Source: Enterobacter sp. R1(2018) (GTDB lineage Bacteria > Pseudomonadota > Gammaproteobacteria > Enterobacterales > Enterobacteriaceae). From it: a stretch of DNA of 47,740 nt. A model generated the notes under the pieces. That model was not told where the DNA came from, did no database searches, and was given only the letters and a program-made list of their open reading frames with translations. A program made the position numbers and the translations under genes. The stretch is taken from the NCBI RefSeq assembly GCF_003628475.1, contig NZ_RCAA01000041.1:95681-143420 (forward strand), in the 5' to 3' direction. Positions 1-9,251 of this stretch are shown here, in pieces; position 1 is the first letter of the stretch; each line of letters opens with the position of its first letter.

Positions 1-333
1 CCAGACGACCAGCACGCCGTTGAAAAAACCTGCCAGCGCGCCGATGACCAGCGCGAACAGCATCGCCACCGGCAGGCTATGGCCGTTGTTCAACGCCACG
101 CCGACGGCGATGGCGCACAGGCCGACCGTTGAGCCCACGGACACGTCAATGTTGCGCGTCAGCATCACCATAGTGGCGCCCACGGCCAGCAGGATAAGAA
201 TCTGCGCGCTGGTAAAGATCATGCTCAGCGTTTGCAGGCTGAAATAGCTCTGATTAAGCGCCACCAGCACCGCAAACAGGGCGAGAATGGCAAGCAGCGC
301 GCTCAGCTCGCGGTTCTTCAACAGTTTTTTCAT
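1..333 (-). CDS. lsrC: AI-2 ABC transporter membrane subunit LsrC (N-terminal part, cut by window edge)
   Basis: The first 111 residues of a membrane permease are visible; the rest lies beyond the left edge. The protein begins [20 protein letters not shown] and runs through hydrophobic segments, with the motif [10 protein letters not shown] near residue 60 that is typical of ribose/AI-2 type permeases. By family knowledge LsrC forms, with LsrD, the inner-membrane channel that imports the quorum-sensing signal autoinducer-2. Its ATG overlaps the lsrA stop codon in a four-base ATGA, the usual sign of translational coupling, so it belongs to the lsrA operon. The call rests on position and sequence likeness; only the N-terminus can be judged. 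Confidence 0.9.
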   Translation of the reverse strand, partial: MKKLLKNRELSALLAILALFAVLVALNQSYFSLQTLSMIFTSAQILILLAVGATMVMLTRNIDVSVGSTVGLCAIAVGVALNNGHSLPVAMLFALVIGALAGFFNGVLVVW

Positions 334-1829
334 GTCCGACCTCCGCCAAAGGCCATGCTCATCATGCGATCGACATTGATGGCCGGCTTACGCAACTCGC
401 CGTTCATCGCTCCCTGATGCATTACCAGCACGCGATCCGCAAGGCCCACAAACTCATCAAGATCGCTTGAGATCATCAGTACCGCGACGTTTTGCGCCGC
501 CACGCTTTTAATCAGCTGATAGATATCCGCGCGCGCCGCAACGTCCACGCCGCGCGTCGGCTCATCAACGATAAGCAGTAGCGGATTGGCCTCCAGGCAG
601 CGCGCCAGCAGGACTTTTTGCTGGTTGCCGCCGGAGAGCGTGCGCACCGTCTGTTCGGCGTTATTGAGCTTGATGCCCAAGGCGCGGTGATAGCGTTCAA
701 CGATCGCCGCTTCCCGCTTGCTTTGCTGCCAGACGCCCGGCTCATTGAGCGCTACGGTATTCCAGCGGATCGGCGCATCAAGAAACAGCCCTGAAACCTG
801 GCGATCTTCAGGAAGGTAAATAAGGCCGCGATCGAGGCGTGATTTCGTGGTATCGCCGCTGATTTCCCGGTTTTCGAGATAGATATGCCCACCGCGAACG
901 GGCCGCAGGCCATAAAGCGTTTCCGCAAGTTCGGTACGCCCGGATCCTACTAATCCTGCCAGACCGAGGATCTCGCCCGCGTACAGTTCAAAACTCAGAT
1001 CCATAAAGCCTTCGCCGGTAAGCTCTTCCACGCGCAGCACCGGAAAATCCTGCGGCTCGGTGCGCCGGTTGCCCGGCAGCGCCAGCCATAGTTTTTGCGT
1101 GTCGCTCAGCGCGTGCTGGCGATTAACCGGCGTCATCGCGTTGATCAGCTGCTCATCCAGCAGCTGCGCCGTTTCGCCGTGCAGCACCACCGCGCCGTCG
1201 CGCATCACTGAAATATGGCTGGAGATTTTGCGGATCTCCGGAAGCTTGTGGGAGATAAAAACAATACCGACGCCAAGCTCCTGTAAGGCACGGATCTGGC
1301 GGAACAGCCGCTCGGTTTCACCCGGCGTCAACGAAGCGGTTGGCTCATCGAGGATGAGGATTTTCGCCTCACGCATTAGCCCGCGTAGGATCTCGACCAT
1401 TTGCTGATCCGCCACTTCCAGCGTGCTGGCGACGGCGGCCAGCGGGATCTGACACTCAAGCTGGCGCATTTTCTCCTGCAGGCGGCCTTCAGCGTCGCGG
1501 CCAGCGGGCAGGCGAAAAAGAATATTTTCCCGCACGGTAAGGTTGGGAAAGAGCATCGGCTCCTGCGGCACGAGATAAATGCCCAGCTCGTGGGCCTGCG
1601 CCGGATTAAGCCGCCTGAAGGCTTCGCCATGCACCCTCAGCTCGCCGCGATCGGGGATTTCCACCCCGGCGATGATCTTCATTAACGTCGACTTCCCTGC
1701 CCCGTTGCCGCCGAGCAAAGCGTGGACCTGCCCTGCATAGAGAGCAAAATCAATGTCTTTGAGGACGCTCACGCCCGAGAACTGCTTGCTGATACGGCAG
1801 GCTTCCAGCACGGCGGTATTGTTGTGCAT
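330..1829 (-). CDS. lsrA: AI-2 import ATP-binding protein LsrA
   Basis: A 499-residue double ABC cassette that powers import of autoinducer-2 through LsrC/LsrD. The first cassette has Walker [10 protein letters not shown] at residues 40-48 and a Walker [11 protein letters not shown]; the second has the signature LSGGNQQK and [10 protein letters not shown] near residue 400. The second cassette lacks a clean Walker A ([12 protein letters not shown]), which is normal for sugar-type double cassettes. The reading frame is open further upstream to 1877, but I place the start at 1829 because a GGAGCG ribosome site lies just before that ATG and the length then matches E. coli LsrA (511 residues). It is the first gene of the leftward lsr operon and is divergent from lsrR. 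Expression is expected to be repressed by LsrR and relieved by phospho-AI-2. Confidence 0.95.
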   Translation of the reverse strand: MHNNTAVLEACRISKQFSGVSVLKDIDFALYAGQVHALLGGNGAGKSTLMKIIAGVEIPDRGELRVHGEAFRRLNPAQAHELGIYLVPQEPMLFPNLTVRENILFRLPAGRDAEGRLQEKMRQLECQIPLAAVASTLEVADQQMVEILRGLMREAKILILDEPTASLTPGETERLFRQIRALQELGVGIVFISHKLPEIRKISSHISVMRDGAVVLHGETAQLLDEQLINAMTPVNRQHALSDTQKLWLALPGNRRTEPQDFPVLRVEELTGEGFMDLSFELYAGEILGLAGLVGSGRTELAETLYGLRPVRGGHIYLENREISGDTTKSRLDRGLIYLPEDRQVSGLFLDAPIRWNTVALNEPGVWQQSKREAAIVERYHRALGIKLNNAEQTVRTLSGGNQQKVLLARCLEANPLLLIVDEPTRGVDVAARADIYQLIKSVAAQNVAVLMISSDLDEFVGLADRVLVMHQGAMNGELRKPAINVDRMMSMAFGGGRT

Positions 1830-1842
1830 CTTCGCTCCGCAA

Positions 1843-1877
1843 TTGAACAAAAGAAAAATCACGTTAATAATGTTCAA
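1843..1877. promoter_or_regulatory. Candidate LsrR operator, lsrA-proximal
   Basis: Inverted repeat TTGAACA-N21-TGTTCAA just upstream of the lsrA start. The core GAAC (1845-1848) and GTTC (1872-1875) span exactly 31 bp. The same core with the same 31-bp span recurs at 2008-2038 beside lsrR. Assignment to LsrR is inference from position and from this repetition. Confidence 0.6.
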
Positions 1878-2005
1878 AAGCGTAGACGCCGATATATATT
1901 TACAACCGGGCGGGGATCACAAAATTTTTAATTAGATCGTCTAAACCCTGTGCATCACAAAATGATCTTTTTGCCGCATGCCTCACATTTTCTCGTCCGG
2001 CAATT

Positions 2006-2040
2006 CCGAACATATGATCTAAATTTGAATAAGAGTTCAC
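2006..2040. promoter_or_regulatory. Candidate LsrR operator, lsrR-proximal
   Basis: GAAC at 2008-2011 and GTTC at 2035-2038 repeat the spacing of the lsrA-proximal site, and internal bases agree too (GAACA, GA at the same offset, ATAA before the right arm). It ends three bases before the lsrR start codon, where a bound repressor could block lsrR itself. Between the two sites, a weak CRP-like half site (TCACATTT at 1983-1990) may serve CRP activation; its left half is poor. Confidence 0.55.
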
Positions 2041-2042
2041 CT

Positions 2043-3011
2043 ATGAGCGATAAACGAGCTGAAGAAGGGCGGCTGGGCACCCTGCCGATGGCAGAGGAAG
2101 AATTGCTGGCGCGGGTCGCCTGGTCTTACTACCACGACGGATTAACGCAGAATGATATCGGTGAACGCCTCGGCCTGCCGCGCCTGAAGATTTCGCGGCT
2201 GCTGGAAAAGGGCCGTCAGTCGGGGGTGATACGCGTACAGATTAACTCGCGTTACGAGGGGTGTCTGGCACTGGAAACGGCGTTGCAGCAGAGGTTCAAT
2301 CTTAAAATCGCCCGCGTGCTGCCCGCGCAGAGTACCCCCTCGATGAGCACGCGTTTGGGTATTGGCGCCGCGCAGTCGCTGATGGGTGTGCTGGAGCCGG
2401 GACAGCTGCTGGCGGTGGGATTCGGCGAAACCACCATGAGCTGCCTGCAGCATCTGAGCGGCTTTATCGGCTCGCAGCAGATTCGGCTGGTGACGCTTTC
2501 CGGCGGTGTAGGGCCCTATATGACGGGCATCGGGCAGCTCGACGCGGCCTGTAGCGTCAGCATGATCCCTGCCCCGCTGCGCGTTTCCTCGCCGCAGGTG
2601 GCGGAAATTTTACGCATGGAGTCGAGCGTGCGGGATGTGATCCTCGCGGCAATGGCTGCGGACGTGGCGGTCGTCGGCATTGGCGCAATAAACCAGAAGC
2701 GCGACGCCACGATTTTGCGCTCCGGTTATATCAGCGAGGGAGAACAGCTGATGTACGCCCGAAAAGGAGCGGTGGGCGATATTCTCGGCTATTTCCTGCA
2801 AGCGGATGGCGAACTGGTGGAAGAACTGGAAATCCACCGCGAGTTGCTGGGCGTGACGCTAAACGACCTCTCCCATCTGCCGACCATTGTCGGCGTGGCG
2901 GGCGGGCACGATAAGGCGGACGCTATTTATGCCGCACTGAAAGGCCGCCGTATCAACGGCCTGGTGACGGAAGAAGAGACCGCGCGGGCGGTATTGGCTC
3001 TGGCTGATTAA
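2043..3011 (+). CDS. lsrR: lsr operon transcriptional repressor LsrR
   Basis: A 322-residue SorC/DeoR-type regulator. A helix-turn-helix sits near residues 35-55 ([24 protein letters not shown]), followed by the sugar-binding-like domain with the conserved runs [19 protein letters not shown] and [21 protein letters not shown]. In characterised enterics LsrR represses lsrACDBFG and its own operon and releases DNA on binding phospho-AI-2. The frame is open from 1950, but the family aligns from the ATG at 2043, so that start is used; its ribosome site is weak. It is followed after 33 bp by lsrK, whose product makes the LsrR inducer. The two candidate operators upstream support autoregulation. 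Confidence 0.95.
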   Translation: MSDKRAEEGRLGTLPMAEEELLARVAWSYYHDGLTQNDIGERLGLPRLKISRLLEKGRQSGVIRVQINSRYEGCLALETALQQRFNLKIARVLPAQSTPSMSTRLGIGAAQSLMGVLEPGQLLAVGFGETTMSCLQHLSGFIGSQQIRLVTLSGGVGPYMTGIGQLDAACSVSMIPAPLRVSSPQVAEILRMESSVRDVILAAMAADVAVVGIGAINQKRDATILRSGYISEGEQLMYARKGAVGDILGYFLQADGELVEELEIHRELLGVTLNDLSHLPTIVGVAGGHDKADAIYAALKGRRINGLVTEEETARAVLALAD

Positions 3012-3040
3012 CCCCTGCGCTTCGAGTAAAGCAGGGGTTA
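3009..3040 (+). promoter_or_regulatory. Hairpin joining lsrR stop codon to lsrK ribosome site
   Basis: A perfect 10-bp stem, TAACCCCTGC (3009-3018) with GCAGGGGTTA (3031-3040), and a 12-base loop. The left arm begins with the lsrR stop codon. The right arm contains AGGGG (3033-3037), the only plausible Shine-Dalgarno of lsrK, seven bases before its ATG. There is no T-tract, so it is not a terminator. Likely role (inference): translational coupling, with ribosomes ending lsrR opening the stem. Confidence 0.7.
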
Positions 3041-3044
3041 GCCA

Positions 3045-4616
3045 ATGAGTTATCTTTTAGCTTTAGATGCAGGGACAGGCAGTATCCGCGCCGTTATCTT
3101 CGACACGTCGGGCCACCAGATTGCCGTCGGCCAGGCCGAATGGAAACACCTCAGCGTGGCCGACGTGCCCGGCTCGATGGAGTTTGACCTCGCCACCAAC
3201 TGGCAGCTCGCCTGTCAGTGCATCCGGGAGGCCCTGCAAAAAGCGCATCTGCCGCCCGGCGCGATTAGCGCTATCTCCTGTTGCTCCATGCGCGAAGGCA
3301 TTGTGCTCTACGACCGCAACGGCGACCCAATCTGGGCGTGCGCCAACGTAGACGCTCGCGCCAGCCGCGAGGTGAGCGAGCTAAAAGAGATTCACGATTT
3401 CCAGTTTGAGTCCGAGGTGTACCACGTTTCCGGGCAGACGCTGGCGTTAAGCGCCATGCCGCGCCTGCTGTGGCTTGCACACCATCGTCCCGATATTTAT
3501 CGTCAGGCTGCGACCATCACAATGATCAGCGACTGGCTGGCGGCGAAGCTTTCCGGCGAGCTGGCGGTAGATCCTTCCAACGCCGGCACCACGGGAATGC
3601 TTGACCTGGCGACCCGCGACTGGCGGCCCGCGCTGCTGGATATGGCCGGGCTGCGGGCGGATATTCTCTCGCCGGTGAAAGAAACCGGCACGGTGCTCGG
3701 CGGCGTGACCCAGGAAGCCGCGCAGCAAAGCGGTCTACTCGCTGGTACGCCGGTCGTGATGGGCGGCGGCGATGTCCAGCTGGGCTGCCTGGGACTCGGC
3801 GTGGTACGCGCCGGACAAACGGCGGTGCTGGGCGGAACCTTCTGGCAGCAGGTAGTCAATCTGCCGGCCATCAGGACAGATCCGGAGATGAATATCCGCA
3901 TTAACCCGCACGTTATCGGCAACATGGTGCAGGCGGAATCCATTAGCTTTTTTACCGGCCTGACCATGCGCTGGTTCCGGGATGCCTTCTGCGCTGAGGA
4001 AAAAGCGCTGGCCGAAAGGCTGGGCAAGGATACTTACGCGCTGCTCGAAGATATGGCGGCGGGAGTACCGGCAGGCTCCCACGGCGTGATGCCGATTTTC
4101 TCCGACGCGATGCATTTCAAGCAGTGGTATCACGCGGCGCCGTCGTTTATTAACCTCTCTATCGATCCTGAGAAGTGCAATAAAGCGACGCTGTTCCGGG
4201 CGCTGGAAGAGAACGCGGCAATTGTCTCGGCGTGTAATCTTGAGCAGATCTCCGGTTTTTCAGGCGTGCAGTTTGAATCGCTGGTCTTTGCCGGCGGCGG
4301 CTCGAAAGGCGCGCTGTGGAGCCAGATTTTAAGCGACGTGACCGGCTTACCGGTGCGCGTGCCGATGGTAAAAGAGGCCACGGCGCTCGGCTGCGCTATT
4401 GCCGCAGGCGTGGGCGCCGGACTGTTTAACGATATGGCTGATACCGGTGAAAGGCTGGTGCAATGGCAGCAAGAGTTCACGCCCAACCGGGCGCACCGGG
4501 CGCTGTATGACGAGATGAAAAGCAAATGGATGAGGGTATATGCAGATCAGCTCACGCTGGTGGACAGCGGGCTTACGACCTCGATGTGGCAGGCGCCGGG
4601 GCTGGTAAAAGGATAA
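3045..4616 (+). CDS. lsrK: Autoinducer-2 kinase LsrK
   Basis: A 523-residue FGGY-family carbohydrate kinase that phosphorylates imported AI-2 (DPD) in the cytoplasm; phospho-AI-2 is retained and inactivates LsrR. The N-terminal phosphate loop [13 protein letters not shown] (residues 8-20) and the C-terminal ATP-site run [23 protein letters not shown] are visible, and length matches E. coli LsrK (530). It follows lsrR on the same strand and its ribosome site is buried in the intergenic hairpin at 3009-3040. After the stop a pair of palindromic repeats separates it from convergent lptG. Together with lsrA/lsrC it makes the signal-processing half of the AI-2 system; lsrB, lsrF and lsrG are not in this window. 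Confidence 0.95.
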   Translation: MSYLLALDAGTGSIRAVIFDTSGHQIAVGQAEWKHLSVADVPGSMEFDLATNWQLACQCIREALQKAHLPPGAISAISCCSMREGIVLYDRNGDPIWACANVDARASREVSELKEIHDFQFESEVYHVSGQTLALSAMPRLLWLAHHRPDIYRQAATITMISDWLAAKLSGELAVDPSNAGTTGMLDLATRDWRPALLDMAGLRADILSPVKETGTVLGGVTQEAAQQSGLLAGTPVVMGGGDVQLGCLGLGVVRAGQTAVLGGTFWQQVVNLPAIRTDPEMNIRINPHVIGNMVQAESISFFTGLTMRWFRDAFCAEEKALAERLGKDTYALLEDMAAGVPAGSHGVMPIFSDAMHFKQWYHAAPSFINLSIDPEKCNKATLFRALEENAAIVSACNLEQISGFSGVQFESLVFAGGGSKGALWSQILSDVTGLPVRVPMVKEATALGCAIAAGVGAGLFNDMADTGERLVQWQQEFTPNRAHRALYDEMKSKWMRVYADQLTLVDSGLTTSMWQAPGLVKG

Positions 4617-4625
4617 CGACCCATA

Positions 4626-4698
4626 AAGGCGCTTTCGCTTATCCACCCTAAAATGCCAGAGCAGACGCAGGTCGGGTAAGCATCGCGCCACCCGACCT
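4626..4698. repeat. BIME/REP-like paired palindromic repeat, copy A
   Basis: Two palindromic units: a half unit AAAGGCGCTTTCGCTTATCC (from 4626) and a 9-bp stem AGGTCGGGT (4669-4677) with ACCCGACCT (4690-4698). Related unit pairs lie at 19384-19456 and 47017-47085. This copy sits between the convergent genes lsrK and lptG, a typical place for such repeats, and can end or protect both transcripts. Confidence 0.7.
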
Positions 4699-4710
4699 TA
4701 TTTACCCGGC

Positions 4711-5790
4711 TTAACCCGAGCGCTTTATCATCAGCCAGAGGCTTAACAGGAAGAAGCTGGCGCTTGGTAACAGCGCGCCAAGGATTGGCGGAATGTTATA
4801 GACAAGGCTCAGCGGCCCGAAGATTTGGTCAAGCACGTAGAACACGAAGCCAAAGCTGATGCCGGTCACCACGCGCACGCCCATCGGCACGCTGCGCAGC
4901 GGCCCGAAGATAAACGACAGCGCCATTAACATCATGACCGCAACCGACAGCGGAGCAAATATTTTGCTCCACATGTTGAGCTGGTAACGCCCCGCATCCT
5001 GGCCGCTCGACTTGAGGTATTTCACATAGTTGTGCAAACCGCTTATCGACAGCGCATCGGGATCCAGCGCTACCACGCCGAGCTTGTCCGGCGTGAGGTT
5101 TGTTTTCCATTCGCCGCTGACCGTCTGGGTACCGGTGATTTGTTTGGGGTCGGTCAGGTTAGACTCGTCTACCTGGGAGAGTCGCCATACCTTGTGGTCC
5201 GCGTCGTACTGGGCCGCAGCGGCATAGCGTACGGACTGCAGGCGGCGATCTTTAGTGAAGCCATAGATGCTGATGCCGGCCAGCTGGTTGTCGCCCTTCA
5301 CGCGTTCGATATAGACGAAGTTTTGGCCGTCTTTCGCCCATAAACCCTGCTGCGTAGTAAGCAGCGAGCCGCCGTACATCTGCTGCGCGCGATAGTTACG
5401 CGCCATCTGCTCGCCCTGCGGAGCAACCCATTCGCCAATCGCCATGGTCAACAGCACCAAAGGAATGGCGGTTTTCATAACGGAAAGCGCGATTTGCATG
5501 CGGGTAAAGCCCGACGCCTGCATAACCACCAGCTCGCTGCGCTGCGCCAGCATGCCTAACCCCAGCAGCGCGCCCAGCAGTGCCGCCATCGGGAAGAAAA
5601 TCTGAATGTCTTTCGGCACGCTCAGAAGGGTATACACGCCTGCGCCCAGCGCTGAGTATTCACCCTGCCCGGCTTTTTTTAGCTGATCGACAAACTTAAT
5701 GATTCCCGACAGCGACACCAGCATGAACAGCGTCATCATGATGGTGGTGAAGATAGTTTTACCGATATAACGGTCGAGTACGCCAAACAT
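4711..5790 (-). CDS. lptG: LPS export ABC transporter permease LptG
   Basis: A 359-residue inner-membrane protein with the YjgP/YjgQ permease fold: transmembrane segments near residues 12-32, 63-82 and 100-120, a periplasmic beta-jellyroll domain (about 130-265), and three C-terminal segments from about residue 275. With LptF and LptB it extracts lipopolysaccharide from the inner membrane and passes it to LptC-LptA. Length agrees with E. coli LptG (360). Its ATG directly abuts the lptF stop codon (TAA then ATG), so the two are co-transcribed and probably translationally coupled. It is convergent with lsrK. Confidence 0.97.
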   Translation of the reverse strand: MFGVLDRYIGKTIFTTIMMTLFMLVSLSGIIKFVDQLKKAGQGEYSALGAGVYTLLSVPKDIQIFFPMAALLGALLGLGMLAQRSELVVMQASGFTRMQIALSVMKTAIPLVLLTMAIGEWVAPQGEQMARNYRAQQMYGGSLLTTQQGLWAKDGQNFVYIERVKGDNQLAGISIYGFTKDRRLQSVRYAAAAQYDADHKVWRLSQVDESNLTDPKQITGTQTVSGEWKTNLTPDKLGVVALDPDALSISGLHNYVKYLKSSGQDAGRYQLNMWSKIFAPLSVAVMMLMALSFIFGPLRSVPMGVRVVTGISFGFVFYVLDQIFGPLSLVYNIPPILGALLPSASFFLLSLWLMIKRSG

Positions 5791-6890
5791 TTATGCCGCT
5801 CCTTTTTTGAGCAAGCGCGCGCGTAGATGACGCATCGGTACCGTATCCCACACGTTTAATACCAGCGCGATAGTAAAGTACACCAGATTCACCAGCCACA
5901 TCCAAATCATCGGGTCGATTTTGCCTTTTGTCGCGTTCGACTTCAGGGAAGTCTGCAGCAGGAAGAAGACCAGATACAGCAGCATCGCCGGAAGCATGGA
6001 CAGAACGCGGCCCTGGCGGGGGTTCACCACGCTAAGAGGAACAACATCAGCGCCATAATAAACACGGTGAGCACCAGCGTGATACGCCAGTGTAGCTCGG
6101 CGCGAGCGTTAGGCTGGTCGTTATGCCATAGCGTTCGCATGTCCATCTGGCTGGCGTCGTTCGGATCCAGCGCTATCGTTTGATGCCCGACGATGGCCTG
6201 ATAGTCCTGGAAATCCGTAATGCGGAAGTCGCGCAGCAGCGCCGTGCCTTCAAAACGGGTGCCGGTGTTGAGCGTGACGACCTGCGAGCCGTCAGCTCGC
6301 AGGGACAGGTGCCCGGAGTCAGCAACCACCACGGACGGACGCGCGTTGCCTTTCGGACGTATCTGCGCAAGGAAGACATCCTTGAAGCTTGACCCCTCAA
6401 CGCTTTCGATAAACAGCACCGAGTTACCGTCGGTAGCCTGCTGGAATTGCCCTTGCGCAAGCGCCGCCATGCCGGGGTTCGCTTTGGCTTCCGCCAGCAC
6501 TTCATCCTGATGGCGCGAAGACCACGGGCCCAGCCACATAACGTTGACCATTGCCACCACGCCGGTAAAGAGTGCGAGAATCATCGCGGCTTTGATCAAG
6601 ACTGCTTTACTCAGACCACAAGCATGCATTACCGTGATTTCGCTTTCGGTATATAACCGTCCAAACGTCATCAGGAGCCCTAAAAACAGGCTTAAAGGCA
6701 GGATAAGCTGCGCCATTTCCGGCACGCCTAATCCCAGCAGAGAAAGTACGAGATTTGTTGGGATATCGCCGTCAACCGCCGCACCAAGAATCCTGACCAG
6801 CTTCTGACAAAAGAAGATCAGCAGCAGGATGAAGAGGATCGCAAGCTGGCTTTTGAGCGTCTCCCGAACCAGATATCTTATGATAATCAC
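5791..6890 (-). pseudogene. lptF: LPS export permease LptF, interrupted by a one-base frameshift near 6042
   Basis: LptF is the partner of LptG in lipopolysaccharide extraction and is essential in E. coli. The first frame (6890 to 6024) gives 288 residues matching LptF up to MALM, then reads off into LFLLAW and stops. The second frame (to 5791) resumes exactly with VVNPRQGRVLSMLPAMLLYL and the normal C-terminus. Adding one G on the minus strand near 6042 (TTGTT to TTGGTT) restores a full protein of about 366 residues, the family length. The start is GTG at 6890, as in E. coli (MIIIRYLVRETLKS). Loss of an essential gene is unlikely in a living enteric, so a sequencing or assembly error is the simplest reading. 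Confidence 0.85.
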
Positions 6891-8679
<1,789 letters not shown>

Positions 8680-8681
8680 CC

Positions 8682-8762
8682 CTGACCCTCGCCCTCTCCT
8701 TTTCGGAGAGGGAATTGTCGGCCTCCCCCTTCGCCGGGGGAAAGCCGGGATGAGGGGAACCT
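8682..8762. repeat. Intergenic double-hairpin repeat (CCCTCTCC family)
   Basis: Hairpin one is CCCTCTCC (8692-8699) with GGAGAGGG (8705-8712); hairpin two is CCCCC (8725-8729) with GGGGG (8736-8740), followed by GGGATGAGGG. A closely similar unit follows treC at 34926-34997, so this is a dispersed repeat rather than a local terminator. It lies between co-directional pepA and holC. Confidence 0.6.
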
Positions 8763-8786
8763 CATTAGCCATCAAAAGCGAAGCAA

Positions 8787-9245
8787 ATGAAAAACGCGAC
8801 GTTCTACCTTCTCGACAACGACGCCGTCTCAGGCGAGCTGAGCGCCGTTGAAGCGTTGGTCTGTACACTTGCGGCAGAAACTTTTCGGGCGGGCAAGCGC
8901 CTGCTCATCGCCTGCGTTGATGAACAACAGGCCATCCGTCTGGACGAAGCGCTCTGGCAGCGCGATGCCGACGCATTTGTGCCCCATAATCTCGCCGGCG
9001 AAGGGCCGCGTTATGGCGCGCCGGTGGAGCTGGCGTGGCCCGCGCGTCGCGGCAGCTCGCCGCGCGATGTGTTAATTAGCCTGCTGCCGCATTTCGCAGA
9101 TTTTGCCACCGCTTTCCATGAAGTGATAGACTTCGTACCTTACGAAGACACTCAAAAACAACTGGCCCGCGAGCGCTACAAGGCGTACCGCGTTGCTGGT
9201 TTCCACTTGACTACGGCGACTCATACCCCGCCGGGAACGACATAG
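8787..9245 (+). CDS. holC: DNA polymerase III subunit chi (HolC)
   Basis: A 152-residue protein matching E. coli HolC (147) over nearly its whole length: MKNATFYLLDND at the start, RLDEALW, FVPHNLAGEGPR, and LARERYKAYRVAGF near the end. Chi links the clamp loader, through psi (HolD), to single-stranded DNA-binding protein at the replication fork. The last residues (HLTTATHTPPGTT) are longer and different from the E. coli end (NLNTATWK), so the C-terminus has drifted by a few residues. It lies six bases before valS, with which it is normally co-transcribed. Confidence 0.96.
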   Translation: MKNATFYLLDNDAVSGELSAVEALVCTLAAETFRAGKRLLIACVDEQQAIRLDEALWQRDADAFVPHNLAGEGPRYGAPVELAWPARRGSSPRDVLISLLPHFADFATAFHEVIDFVPYEDTQKQLARERYKAYRVAGFHLTTATHTPPGTT

Positions 9246-9251
9246 CAGACA

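Noticed and set aside
1707-1877. Longer upstream start for lsrA at 1877
   Set aside because: The extra 16 residues are unlike the family, would cover the candidate operator, and the ATG at 1829 has the clear ribosome site.
9200-9251. Possible frameshift at the end of holC because the C-terminus differs from E. coli
   Set aside because: The protein is only five residues longer and the frame closes just before valS. Drift of the last residues is enough; no other frame restores the E. coli ending clearly.
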